A stretch of DNA of 39,929 bases, taken from contig CANRMP010000016.1 of assembly GCA_947631765.1 (NCBI GenBank), positions 1 through 39,929 on the forward strand. The letters run 5' to 3'. The position numbers and the translations under genes are program-made. Positions 7,215-14,473 of the stretch are shown one piece after another. This DNA is from an uncultured Clostridia bacterium. Lineage in GTDB: Bacteria > Bacillota > Clostridia > Oscillospirales > CAG-272. Numbering within the stretch: the stretch's first letter is position 1; each line of letters begins with the position of its first letter. The notes beneath the pieces are model-generated. The model was not told the origin of the DNA. It did no database searches and saw nothing but the letters and a program-made list of their open reading frames with translations.

Positions 7215-7243
7215 ATTATATCACATTAAGGCACCGTTGTCAA
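7215..7243 (-). promoter_or_regulatory. Antisense promoter 1
   Basis: Minus-strand TTGACA (7238-7243), exactly 17 bp, TATAAT (7215-7220), with TGTGA directly before the -10 box: a consensus sigma-A promoter with an extended -10. Confidence 0.9.
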
Positions 7244-7280
7244 TACAAAAGCAAGATTTTTTCGAAATAACAATAAAAAG

Positions 7281-7325
7281 AAATAAACCGCCGTACAGCT
7301 TTTCCCAACGTTTGGCGGTTTATTT
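7281..7325. terminator. Terminator hairpin of antisense unit 2
   Basis: AAATAAACCGCC (7281-7292) pairs perfectly with GGCGGTTTATTT (7314-7325), a 12-bp stem usable in both directions. Confidence 0.65.
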
Positions 7326-7374
7326 CGTCTTGCGAGGAGGCTGACCGTCATCGGTGTGCCCCTTTTCTATGTAC

Positions 7375-7403
7375 ATTATATCACATTAAGGAACCGTTGT
7401 CAA
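7375..7403 (-). promoter_or_regulatory. Antisense promoter 2
   Basis: Minus-strand TTGACA (7398-7403), 17 bp, TATAAT (7375-7380), again preceded by TGTGA. It is nearly identical to antisense promoter 1. Confidence 0.9.
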
Positions 7404-7500
7404 AAAAAAACAAGATTTTTTCTAAAAGGCAAGCTCAAAATCCTTTGCTCGGCAGACCTAAAAAATCTTCTCAAGGCGCAGAACCGACTTTTTGCCGCTC

Positions 7501-7529
7501 TTGACAAAGCCCCTCTTATGCGTTATAAT
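7501..7529 (+). promoter_or_regulatory. Promoter of the phosphoribosyltransferase gene
   Basis: TTGACA (7501-7506), 17 bp, TATAAT (7524-7529): a full-consensus promoter about 48 bases before the chosen start. Confidence 0.9.
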
Positions 7530-7576
7530 TAAATTATTACCTGCTGAATATGCAATAAATCATGGGGGAACACGTT

Positions 7577-8131
7577 ATGAAATACTATAAAATGAACGTC
7601 GCGGGGCTTACAAGAGAGCTTCCTATTTGTCCGGTAAACGACAAGCTTTATATTGCCGGCTTTGTTATATTCGGGGATCAGGAGCTGACAGTCGCCTGCG
7701 CCGCAGAGCTTTTGAAAAAAGCTCCCGACTACGATTATATCATCACCGCAGAGGCAAAGGGCATCCCGCTTGCCCACGAAATGGCAAGACAAAGGGGCGA
7801 CAAAAAGTATATTCTTGCAAGAAAGGGCATAAAGCTTTATATGACCGACGTTTTCGGCGTCGAGGTGCGCTCCATAACCACAAACAAGGTGCAAAATCTC
7901 TATATCGACGGCTCGGACGCGAGTCTCATGAAGGGCAAACGCATACTTATTGTCGACGACGTGATATCGACCGGAGAGTCTCTGCGCGCGGTTGAAGAGC
8001 TTGTAAACAAGGCGGGAGGAGTCATTGTGGGAAAAATGGCAATACTTGCAGAGGGTGAGGCGGCAGACCGAAAGGATATTGTCTATCTTGAAAAGCTTCC
8101 TCTCTTTGACGCCGAGGGCAATGTAATTTGA
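7577..8131 (+). CDS. Phosphoribosyltransferase, adenine phosphoribosyltransferase-like
   Basis: A 184-residue type I phosphoribosyltransferase. The PRPP-binding signature ILIVDDVISTGES lies in the C-terminal half. AEAKGIPLAHEMA precedes it, as in adenine and xanthine phosphoribosyltransferases. It would salvage a purine base using PRPP in the cytoplasm. ATG 7577 is preferred to ATG 7562 because the GGGGGAA ribosome binding site lies between the two, nine bases before 7577. The gene stands alone behind a consensus promoter. Which base it uses cannot be settled from sequence alone. Confidence 0.82.
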   Translation: MKYYKMNVAGLTRELPICPVNDKLYIAGFVIFGDQELTVACAAELLKKAPDYDYIITAEAKGIPLAHEMARQRGDKKYILARKGIKLYMTDVFGVEVRSITTNKVQNLYIDGSDASLMKGKRILIVDDVISTGESLRAVEELVNKAGGVIVGKMAILAEGEAADRKDIVYLEKLPLFDAEGNVI

Positions 8132-8366
8132 TTTATGGGAAAAACGGTAATATTTCAAAACGGCGTCTTGCAGCGTTTCGCAAAGGAATATTTTCCCGCT
8201 TTTTATATATTCGCTTCCTGTCAATATCCTGCTCTTTGATTTTAACAAAGTGTAACAATTCGATTAACATCTTAATTTTGTCGTTTTGCACAAAAAAGCA
8301 CAGACCCGACAGGCTGTAAGCGCTCCGAGATTGTGATTGTTGCACAAAGGTCGGGGCGCGCCCGGC
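8132..8366. other. Intergenic region upstream of the solute-binding protein
   Basis: No coding frame is convincing. The stretch TGTAAGCGCT (near 8314) resembles half of a catabolite-responsive element just upstream of the promoter, which would suit a carbohydrate-uptake gene. The match is partial and is only a suggestion. Confidence 0.3.
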
Positions 8367-8395
8367 TTGACAATTTAAATTTTACGTGATATAAT
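8367..8395 (+). promoter_or_regulatory. Promoter of the solute-binding protein
   Basis: TTGACA (8367-8372), 17 bp ending CGTGA, TATAAT (8390-8395): consensus with an extended -10. Confidence 0.9.
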
Positions 8396-8439
8396 ATTTC
8401 GTATCAGAACAACAAAATACATATGAAGGAGATTAACAA

Positions 8440-9921
8440 GTGAAAAAAAGAATTTTAGCGCTTTCGTTTGCGCTTATCATGCTCGTTTCTGCGGTTCTCA
8501 CCCTGACGTCCTGCGCAAATGACGACAATTCGGACAAAGGCGGCAGCGAAGCTGTCCTTGAGCATTTGGAAGGGCTTGATTTTGACGGCGCCGACGTCAA
8601 CTTTATAATAGCCGAGGCGGACGGAGACGATTTCCATTACAGATCGATCTACGTTGATGAGGACATGGCTGACGATGCCGTCAACACCGCGCTTTACCAA
8701 AGAAACCAAAAGGTACAGGATATGCTCAACGTCAATATAGTTGTTGACGACGGCGCACATCAGGACAAAAACATTATTTCTTGGATCGGTTCGAACCTTC
8801 AGGCAGGCGACGACTCATATGACGTTATCGCAGCCCGTCAGTACGACGACATTCAGCTTGCGCTTAAAGGCTGTATGATTGACCTTAACAACCTTGCGGA
8901 TTACGGCGCCGATTATCTCAAGTGGGATCAGGAATATTGGGCAACCTCGTATATTGACGCCCTTTCCTTCGGCGGCAAGACCTTCTGGATCACAGGTGAC
9001 CTTTGCCTGCGTTTCACCGGCGGTTACTATGCAATATTTGTCAACACCGACCTTTACAACGACGTCCTCGCACCCGAGTACGGCAGCATTTACGATATCG
9101 TAAGAAACGGCAACTGGACCTATGATATGCTCATTGAAATGGCTTCAAAATCCTATGTGGACGACGGAAACGATAAGCTTGATGTTTCCGACCAGCTCGG
9201 TCTTGTCTATCCCGTGTGGGACAACACCAACGGTCTTGCAATTTCCGCAGGCGTTATGTTCACAAGATACACCGACGACGGCACGCCGACAAACAACGTT
9301 ACAGCCGGCAACTCCCCCTTGGTCAAATTCATGGATAAGGTTTATGAGCTTCTCCACACTTCGGGCGTTTACAGCTTCAATCCTCCCAGCTGCAGCTATG
9401 AGGAAGCAATGAGATATTTTGCAAGTGGCGACGTTATGTTTGTTGCCGGACGTCTCAATCAGGCCGAGCTTTATCTCCAGGAAATGGAAAGATACTACGT
9501 CATCCCCTGTCCCAAGCTTGACGCCGAGCAGGAAAGCTACTACACGGGCGTTCACGACGCTATCAACATCTACGGTATAAACTTTAACGTCGATGATGAA
9601 AGAGTGGCAGCGGCAGCAGCAACCCTTGAGGCTATGGCGTACTACAGCTTTTATGAAGTTCGTCCCATTTACTACGACAGCTTCCTGAAATTCAAGTACA
9701 CCCGTGACAGCGAAGCGGCTGAAATGATAGACATCATGCATAACAGCGTCTATACCGACTTCGTGTTCATTTGGCAGTTTACCGACGAGATGAACAGACT
9801 CGGATTCTTCCTCCGCGAGAATGTCAACGGCGGCAAGAGCTCTTCCGCTATAAAGAGGTATTCGGATACTTGGACGAAGGGACTTGAAAAGATATTGGAT
9901 CAGATTGGACAGCTTGACTGA
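8440..9921 (+). CDS. Extracellular solute-binding lipoprotein (ABC transporter, probably sugar)
   Basis: A 493-residue lipoprotein starting at GTG behind GAAGGAG. Signal peptide MKKRILALSFALIMLVSAVL is followed by the lipobox LTSC with Cys25. The mature part has the bilobal solute-binding look: an early VNFIIAEADGDDFHYRSI strand, NQKVQDMLNVNIVVDD, DDSYDVIAARQYDDIQLAL, and later aromatic-rich segments. Such proteins capture a carbohydrate or similar solute outside the membrane for an ABC importer. No permease or ATPase genes are adjacent; the gene has its own promoter and terminator, so it is an orphan binding protein. The substrate cannot be told. Confidence 0.85.
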   Translation: MKKRILALSFALIMLVSAVLTLTSCANDDNSDKGGSEAVLEHLEGLDFDGADVNFIIAEADGDDFHYRSIYVDEDMADDAVNTALYQRNQKVQDMLNVNIVVDDGAHQDKNIISWIGSNLQAGDDSYDVIAARQYDDIQLALKGCMIDLNNLADYGADYLKWDQEYWATSYIDALSFGGKTFWITGDLCLRFTGGYYAIFVNTDLYNDVLAPEYGSIYDIVRNGNWTYDMLIEMASKSYVDDGNDKLDVSDQLGLVYPVWDNTNGLAISAGVMFTRYTDDGTPTNNVTAGNSPLVKFMDKVYELLHTSGVYSFNPPSCSYEEAMRYFASGDVMFVAGRLNQAELYLQEMERYYVIPCPKLDAEQESYYTGVHDAINIYGINFNVDDERVAAAAATLEAMAYYSFYEVRPIYYDSFLKFKYTRDSEAAEMIDIMHNSVYTDFVFIWQFTDEMNRLGFFLRENVNGGKSSSAIKRYSDTWTKGLEKILDQIGQLD

Positions 9922-9952
9922 TACAATATTTGAAATGATATAAAAGCAATCG

Positions 9953-9983
9953 GAGGCTGCCGCATATTATGTGCGGCAGCCTC
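9953..9983 (+). terminator. Hairpin after the solute-binding protein
   Basis: A 12-bp perfect stem GAGGCTGCCGCA/TGCGGCAGCCTC (9953-9964 with 9972-9983). The U tract is poor (GAAATAAATT), so it may terminate weakly or protect the mRNA 3' end. Confidence 0.6.
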
Positions 9984-10125
9984 GAAATAAATTGACCGAC
10001 TTTCGGCAATGACGGGTACTATGCGCGCGTTTTGCGAAAAATCGGTTTGAGGTGATTTTTTGGGTCGGCTGTGGGCGAGTGCTGACTGCTTGTTTCCGTT
10101 CTCTTTATTACCCTGCCTACGGCTT

Positions 10126-10243
10126 GCCTCATCTTTTCCCACACTCCCGCGGCGGAGCCACGGCGAAGCCGTGGAAGCGCGCGGGCGCGCTTGATTTTGC
10201 AGCGCAAAATCCTCCGCCGCGGGAGTGTGGGGAAAGATGAGGT
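10126..10243. repeat. Cloverleaf palindrome, copy 2 (best preserved)
   Basis: Arms 10126-10157 and 10212-10243 are complementary at about 30 of 32 positions. The core is tiled without gaps by three hairpins: 10158-10174 (CCACGGC gaa GCCGTGG), 10175-10192 (AAGCGCGC gg GCGCGCTT) and 10193-10211 (GATTTTGC agc GCAAAATC). The predicted fold is a four-way junction. Shared flanks extend from about 10070 to 10322. This is a short form: the long repeat that follows copies 1 and 3 is absent. Confidence 0.9.
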
Positions 10244-10618
10244 AAGGAATGACAGAAGAGGCGAAAGGTACGGCGCGAAGGATGATATTAATCTAACCTT
10301 CCAAGCGCAAAACCATCGATTTACCGAGCGTAGGGTAAAACGGAGCAAAAAAATGACAGAAAACCGACGGGCACGGCGTAAATGGCGCGCGACAGATCCA
10401 ATTTTTCGCATGGCATTTTGCAATATTACGCCGCCGTTCGGCAAACGTTTATAAGTTACCCTTCCGGCGCGCGCAATAGCCTTTTCCCCAAAAATTTATT
10501 GCACACTTTTACACACCGTACGTGAGCGGAAAAGGCACAAAAGAGCGCTCAAATTTTTACGTTCATGCCGTTTTGGCGACCGATTTTGAATTTGTAAATA
10601 AAGAGAGGACCATATAAC
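10244..10618. other. Noncoding region after cloverleaf copy 2
   Basis: The first 80 bases are the right flank of the repeat. The remainder up to the next gene contains no ORF I trust and no clear promoter; a ribosome binding site (GAGAGGA) precedes ATG 10619. Confidence 0.5.
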
Positions 10619-11215
10619 ATGGATCTAATTGACATACTTGACGAGATAAGGATTCTTCCCATGGCGGATTTTTCGCGCGGCGAGGGGCTTTTGCCGACTG
10701 TCGGAGCGCTGTGCAGCGGCGGGATATCCGCTTTATGCGTGAAAAACTGGAATGATGAGATTGCCGCCTCGGTCAGGGCGGCGGGCGATATGTATATCGG
10801 GGCAAGAGCTTGCTCCGAGGAGGAGGCGCTTTTTGCCTGCCAAAATAACGCGCGCTTTATTTTCACCTACGGCATATATGAAAAGGTTTTAAACATTTGC
10901 CGCAAATTCGGCGTCGATTATCTGCCCGGCTGTATCACGCCCTCCGAAATAATCCGCGCCGAGGAATTGGGACTGTCTGCCGTGATGCTCTGTCCCGTCG
11001 AGCTTTTCGGAGGCAAAAGCCTGTGCGCGCGTTATGAGACGATGTTCCCAAAAATGAAATTCATAGCTTACGACATGTCAAATAATGTGAATTTCGACGA
11101 ATATCTCGACGACCAAAAGCTGCTTGCGGTGTGCAGTGACGCACTTGTCAGCGGCAGTCTTGAGGAAATTGCCGAAAAAAGTCGGCTTCATATGCAAAAA
11201 TATTTTAAAAACTAA
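10619..11215 (+). CDS. KDPG-aldolase-like protein lacking catalytic residues
   Basis: A 198-residue protein with the order of KDPG/KHG aldolases: N-terminal ILDEIRILPMA, GGISALCVKNW, GARACSEEEA, YLPGCITPSEI and VMLCPVELFGG. Aligned by eye to E. coli Eda, the Schiff-base lysine (in FKFFPAE) is Met123, the catalytic Glu (in LEVT) is Cys40, and the GAGT and PTGG phosphate or substrate loops are also changed. It should keep the TIM-barrel fold but cannot use the known aldolase chemistry. It lies 12 bases upstream of mnmM and is probably cotranscribed with it. A regulatory, binding or different catalytic role is possible. Confidence 0.7.
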   Translation: MDLIDILDEIRILPMADFSRGEGLLPTVGALCSGGISALCVKNWNDEIAASVRAAGDMYIGARACSEEEALFACQNNARFIFTYGIYEKVLNICRKFGVDYLPGCITPSEIIRAEELGLSAVMLCPVELFGGKSLCARYETMFPKMKFIAYDMSNNVNFDEYLDDQKLLAVCSDALVSGSLEEIAEKSRLHMQKYFKN

Positions 11216-11227
11216 TGGAGGAAAAAA

Positions 11228-11779
11228 GTGCTCGACCTTATTGAAACCGAAAAAAATTTCATCCTGCCCCATATCAGACAGGGCAAAACTGCGGTCGATT
11301 TTACTATGGGCAACGGTCATGACACACTGTGGCTTTCAAGGCATATGGGAAAGGACGGGAAGGTGTACGCCTTCGATATTCAGGAAAAAGCGATTGAAAG
11401 CACACGAAAATTGCTTGAAACAGAGGGCGCGCCGAACAATTATACCCTTATTTTGGCATCCCATCACACCGTCCGCGACTACGTTAAGGAGAAAATTTGC
11501 GTCGGCATGTTTAACCTCGGATACCTTCCCGGCGGCGACAAGTCGTTGACCACCAAAAGAGACACAACCCTTGCCGCCATTGAAGCCGCCTTGGAGCTCC
11601 TCGACGCCGACGGCGCACTGCTTATTGCCGTCTATCCCGGGCACGCTGAGGGCGCGGTCGAAGGAAGGCTGATAAATGACACGCTTTCACGCCTCGACCG
11701 AAAGGAATTTTGCGTCTCAAAACTGCAAATAGTCAATTCTCCCACCTCGCCGTTTTTCTTTCTTGTCGAAAAAAAGTAG
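11228..11779 (+). CDS. mnmM: MnmM (YtqB) tRNA U34 methyltransferase
   Basis: A 183-residue class I SAM methyltransferase of the family once called putative rRNA methylase (PF06962). Motif I is AVDFTMGNGHDTLWLS, followed by VYAFDIQEKAI and the family-specific MFNLGYLPGGDKSLTTK. In Bacillus subtilis MnmM makes the final methylation that gives mnm5(s2)U at the wobble base of tRNAs. Start GTG 11228 has a GGAGG ribosome binding site. mnmE, which starts the same modification, is also in this window, as are tRNA-Arg(UCU) and tRNA-Gly(UCC), tRNAs of the type modified at U34. Confidence 0.85.
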   Translation: MLDLIETEKNFILPHIRQGKTAVDFTMGNGHDTLWLSRHMGKDGKVYAFDIQEKAIESTRKLLETEGAPNNYTLILASHHTVRDYVKEKICVGMFNLGYLPGGDKSLTTKRDTTLAAIEAALELLDADGALLIAVYPGHAEGAVEGRLINDTLSRLDRKEFCVSKLQIVNSPTSPFFFLVEKK

Positions 11780-12186
11780 ACACCAAGCGGTGATTTTCGA
11801 TTGCCGACAACGGCATCACAGGGCGCGGGTCAAAAAACGGCGCCACTTGCGGGACTCTACCGAGAGTAGAGCTTCATTTTGAGGGGTGCGAGGGGCTTCT
11901 TGCGGCTGGCTTTTCGTGGCGTGCAATAGGCTTTTTGCTGTTTGTCAGCGTCTTGGCGGACGTGGTGCACACTGTGGGCGGCTTGGCGCGTGGGAGCTTA
12001 ATATTTTATTTTAATATTGTTCTGCGGGGCGAATTGCCCTGCTTTTTTATTTTAATATTATAGTACAGCCATTTAACGCAACCCGCGCGCGACGGTTCGC
12101 TTTTAGAGAACTTTCCCTTTGGTTTTTCGCCTACGGGTTGCGCTATTTTTTTCTACGCTCCCGACCGGTCGGAGTGTCTTAAATAA
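11780..12186. other. Noncoding region with degenerate repeat half
   Basis: No coding frame is convincing. A hairpin with a T tract lies at 12024-12048. Around 12113-12170 the text resembles the left flank and arm of the cloverleaf element (TTTTTCGCCTACGGGTTGCG against TTTTTTCGCCTACGGCTTGC before copy 1), so a decayed fifth half-copy is likely. An AT-rich direct repeat (TTTTATTTTAATATT) flanks the hairpin. Confidence 0.5.
12024..12048 (+). terminator. Terminator downstream of mnmM
   Basis: Stem GCGGGGC/GCCCTGC with loop GAATT (12024-12042) is followed by six Ts and more T-rich sequence. It is about 245 bases past mnmM and could end that transcript. Confidence 0.65.
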
Positions 12187-12241
12187 TATTGCGAGTGCTG
12201 ACTGTTTGTTCCCGTTCCCTTAATTACCCCGCCTACGGCTT

Positions 12242-12360
12242 GCCTCATCTTTCCCCACACCCCCGCGGCGGAGGATTTTGCGTTGCAAAATCATGCGCGC
12301 CCGCGCGCTTCCACGGCGTTGCCGTGGCTCCGCCGCGGGGAGCGTGGGGAAAGAGAAGGC
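12242..12360. repeat. Cloverleaf palindrome, copy 3, core inverted
   Basis: Arms 12242-12273 and 12328-12360 and the outer flanks are in the same orientation as in the other copies. The 54-base core (12274-12327) is the reverse complement of the others. It reads 19-nt GATTTTGC/GCAAAATC first, then the 18-nt GC hairpin, then 17-nt CCACGGC/GCCGTGG. The switch points fall exactly at the base of the arms. It is followed after 121 bases by repeat B. Confidence 0.9.
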
Positions 12361-12480
12361 AAGGAATGACAGGAATAGCGAAAGACTCGGAGCGAAGGGT
12401 GCGAGGGATAAAATATGTTAGTTGATTTCCTCCGGTTAGTGTGGAGTGTCGGGCAAGATGAGCAAGAAATGACAAAAAAT

Positions 12481-12862
12481 GCGAAGGGCGCGTACAGCAG
12501 AAAACCGAATAAAGCTAACACGCCAAAGGAAAGAGGCTGAACGAATAAACGAAAAAAGGGTTTGTGCCGGATGCGTACCTTACTTATAATATAGCGACAC
12601 GCCGGAAAACATGAAAAATATGGAAGAAAAATGTCAACATTTTTATGATTTTTGCATACATTTTTCGACAAAGTAAAGTAAAGAAAAGTAAAGTAAAGAA
12701 AAGCAAAGAAAACCAAAGCAAACCAAAGTAGAGTAAAGCAGAGCGAAGCGCGGAGCGCTTCCACTTGCGCGCGCGCTCCGCGGCGCGGAGCAGGTCGCAC
12801 GCACGCTTCAACACTACTAAAGAGAGAAGGAGAAAAATAAGGGACAGACGTCGCGGGGACGG
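12481..12862. repeat. Long dispersed repeat, copy B
   Basis: Second copy of the 400-bp repeat at 1451-1857, same orientation, with about 21 bases missing near 12640. It carries the same TTATAATATAGCGACACGCC segment, pentamer array and GC hairpin cluster. With copy 3 it forms a composite element of roughly 675 bp (about 12187-12862). The two composites lie 11 kb apart and flank the lar, toxin-antitoxin and mnmM region. Confidence 0.85.
12669..12748. repeat. 16 x 5-bp NAAAG-type array, copy B
   Basis: Exactly 80 bases, 16 pentamers, starting CAAAG TAAAG TAAAG AAAAG as in copy A and differing by point changes in a few units (for example AAAAC and CAGAG). Confidence 0.85.
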
Positions 12863-12944
12863 CGATGAGAGAGAAGAGAGAAGAGGGAATTGAGAAGAGA
12901 GAGGGAGGGTGGAAAAGTTAATACAAAATAAGACAAAATAATAC

Positions 12945-12973
12945 TTGCGCTTCGTGTTTGGATGGTGTATAAT
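12945..12973 (+). promoter_or_regulatory. Candidate promoter of the virion operon
   Basis: TTGCGC (12945-12950), 17 bp, then a perfect TATAAT (12968-12973). The -35 is weak. It is the only good -10 box before the first small gene of the phage-like cluster. Confidence 0.5.
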
Positions 12974-13036
12974 GTATGTAGACGAACAAATGTTCTGATT
13001 TTTGGAAAAAGAAGGTTAAAACGCATATTGGCATAC

Positions 13037-13261
13037 ATGTGTAAATACGGCAAAGGCGAATGCTCCTCTTGCGGCAGGTGCGGCGCGAACGGCGCGGGAG
13101 AAGGATATAAATGTCCGGTTTGCGGGCGGCATGACAGTCAATGGGTATATCACGACGATTTTGGCGAGGTGCTCGGATGCGAGAAATGCGTGCGGGTCGA
13201 GAGCGTCGGGGAGTACATCCGAGAATATGTCGAAGAACACAAGGAAATGGACACATCTTAA
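13037..13261 (+). CDS. Small zinc-ribbon protein
   Basis: A 74-residue cysteine-rich protein: CSSCGRCG near the N-terminus, then YKCPVCG and GCEKC, then an acidic helix (GEYIREYVEEHKEM). The four CxxC-type pairs suggest one or two zinc sites. An in-frame upstream start (12962) would put the start inside the promoter, so ATG 13037 is preferred although its ribosome binding site is poor. As the first gene of the phage-like operon it could be a regulator or a DNA-binding accessory protein; the family is not recognised. Confidence 0.6.
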   Translation: MCKYGKGECSSCGRCGANGAGEGYKCPVCGRHDSQWVYHDDFGEVLGCEKCVRVESVGEYIREYVEEHKEMDTS

Positions 13262-13429
13262 AGTGTCGGCGCGGCGAGCTTTTTTCAAAAAGTTTCCTCG
13301 GGAAATTGTGAGCTTCTTTCAAAAAGCCTCACACGGGGAAGCTGGAGCAAGTCGCGCGCACATGCCGTATCGCGTTTGAGGCAAACATAAACACAGAATT
13401 TAACATAAAAACCGAAAGGAGAGTTGCGA

Positions 13430-13774
13430 TTGAGCAAAGAAAAAGGACGTCTTAGCGTCGGGGACGAGGTATACGAGGTACTCATATACAAAATAAGAAA
13501 GGCGACGGTGACAAGCACCATGCGGGCAAGAGTTGACGGGGGCACGAAGCCCAGGGTGCGCATTTACCGCATACAGTGCGAGGACGGTACTCCCTCGCCG
13601 AGGTATTACGAAAGCGACATAGGCAAGGTACTCTTTACAAGCATAGAGGATGCCGAGGCAAGGCTTGAGGAAAATCTTCATTTCAGAAGTCTTATGGGCG
13701 GCAGGGACTACTGTTATGAAGCAAAGGAATTTTGCCAAGGTGATAAATACCTGCCTCTTTGGAGCATGAGATGA
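13430..13774 (+). CDS. Phage-operon protein of unknown function
   Basis: A 114-residue basic protein starting at TTG 13430, eight bases after AAAGGAGA; the TTG at 13424 is too close to that site. It is rich in beta-type sequence (LSVGDEVYEVLIYKIRKATVTS and RVRIYRIQCEDG) with an acidic EDAEARLEENL helix. Its stop overlaps the start of the next gene (ATGA), showing it belongs to the same operon. No family is recognised. Confidence 0.6.
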   Translation: MSKEKGRLSVGDEVYEVLIYKIRKATVTSTMRARVDGGTKPRVRIYRIQCEDGTPSPRYYESDIGKVLFTSIEDAEARLEENLHFRSLMGGRDYCYEAKEFCQGDKYLPLWSMR

Positions 13775-14178
13775 GAACAAGAAAAGATTATACGTATATG
13801 AAATATGAATTTGAAGTGCTCGGGCGCAAGGCGTGCGATATTGCCGCCGAACATTCGGTGTCCCTTGCGGCGCTTGAAAAGAAAATTTACAGTGAGGGCT
13901 GGGGAAGCGACAACCGGTGCATGGAGCGGCTTGTACGCATCTCGGACAAGCTTGAAAGCTCGATAGAAAGCACGCTTGAGGAGAGCGTCGATATAAAAAG
14001 CTTTAAGGAGCTGACCGCGGCGATTAAGGACGCGGTGGCAATAAGGCGCAACCTTTTCAGACTGCCCACTCAGGCGGAGGAGTTCGAGCAGAAGATTAGC
14101 GCCAAAAAGCTTGAGGCGGGCGAGGAGAGCGAAAAAAAGCTCACTGTAGAGTTTAGCGTGCCGGATTATTGCGAGTAA
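13771..14178 (+). CDS. Probable terminase small subunit
   Basis: A 135-residue mainly helical protein. The N-terminal part, CDIAAEHSVSLAALEKKI, reads as a helix-turn-helix of the kind used by small terminase subunits to recognise the packaging site. The middle is a likely coiled coil (SDKLESSIESTLEESVDIKSF) and the C-terminus is short and acidic. The position before TerL supports the call; sequence support is moderate. ATG 13771 overlaps the previous stop. A broken copy of its first 95 bases lies just downstream, and a repeat element separates it from TerL. Confidence 0.55.
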   Translation: MRTRKDYTYMKYEFEVLGRKACDIAAEHSVSLAALEKKIYSEGWGSDNRCMERLVRISDKLESSIESTLEESVDIKSFKELTAAIKDAVAIRRNLFRLPTQAEEFEQKISAKKLEAGEESEKKLTVEFSVPDYCE

Positions 14179-14199
14179 GCGCGAGTAGCGAAAAGCAAG

Positions 14200-14294
14200 A
14201 TGAGGACAAGGAAAAATTATACGTATATATAATATGAATTTGAAGTGCTCGGGCGAAGGCGTGAGATATTGCCGCCGAACATTCGGTGTCCCTT
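14200..14294 (+). pseudogene. Broken duplicate of the start of the TerS-like gene
   Basis: About 95 bases nearly identical to 13771-13865 (shared blocks such as AATATGAATTTGAAGTGCTC). Several single-base deletions and a TAA at codon 11 destroy the frame. The copy stops exactly where the left flank of cloverleaf copy 4 begins (about 14295-14300). Confidence 0.85.
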
Positions 14295-14355
14295 AAAGGA
14301 TATTGCGATTGCTGACCGTTAGTTTCTTTTTCCTTTATTCACCCGCCTACGGCTT

Positions 14356-14473
14356 GCCTCCTCTTCCCCCATACTCCCGCGGCGGAGCCACGGCAGAGCC
14401 GTGGAAGCGCGCGGGCGCGCATGATTTTGCAGCGCAAAATCCTGTGCCGCGGGGTGTGGGGAAAGATAGAGGC
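14356..14473. repeat. Cloverleaf palindrome, copy 4, inside the phage operon
   Basis: Arms 14356-14387 and 14442-14473 enclose the same three hairpins as copies 1 and 2 in the same order. The third base pair region reads GCGCGCATGATTTTGC, the variant also seen (inverted) in copy 3. Shared flanks extend from about 14300 to 14552. It is a short form and separates TerS from TerL. The purine-rich stretch 14553-14680 after it is low complexity. Confidence 0.85.

Larger units (their letters stand above)
7111..7244 (-). ncRNA. Antisense RNA unit 1 of the toxin-like locus
   Basis: A perfect sigma-A promoter (7215-7243) drives leftward transcription from about 7208 across the hairpin 7124-7165 and into the 3' end of the toxin ORF. 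The first 35 or so transcribed bases (GGGGCACACCGATGACGG and following) closely resemble, in sequence rather than complement, bases 6866-6905 of the toxin mRNA leader. The RNA would pair with the toxin mRNA where the transcripts overlap. Confidence 0.65.
7267..7404 (-). ncRNA. Antisense RNA unit 2 (duplicate of unit 1)
   Basis: A second copy of the antisense unit, including the end of a toxin-like frame (ATAAAAAGAAATAA), the hairpin 7281-7325, the GGGGCACACCGATGACGG segment and an identical promoter. The toxin ORF itself is not duplicated. It could be a leftover from a tandem toxin-antitoxin duplication or a second, trans-acting antitoxin RNA. Confidence 0.6.

Noticed and set aside
2467-9921. 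Genome-wide reassignment of TGA to an amino acid
   Set aside because: DUF3842, larB and the solute-binding protein all end normally at TGA.
12291-12814. ORFs resembling those at 1.2-1.9 kb, which might suggest a conserved protein
   Set aside because: The similarity is that of the noncoding repeat itself; frames differ between copies and indels do not preserve them.
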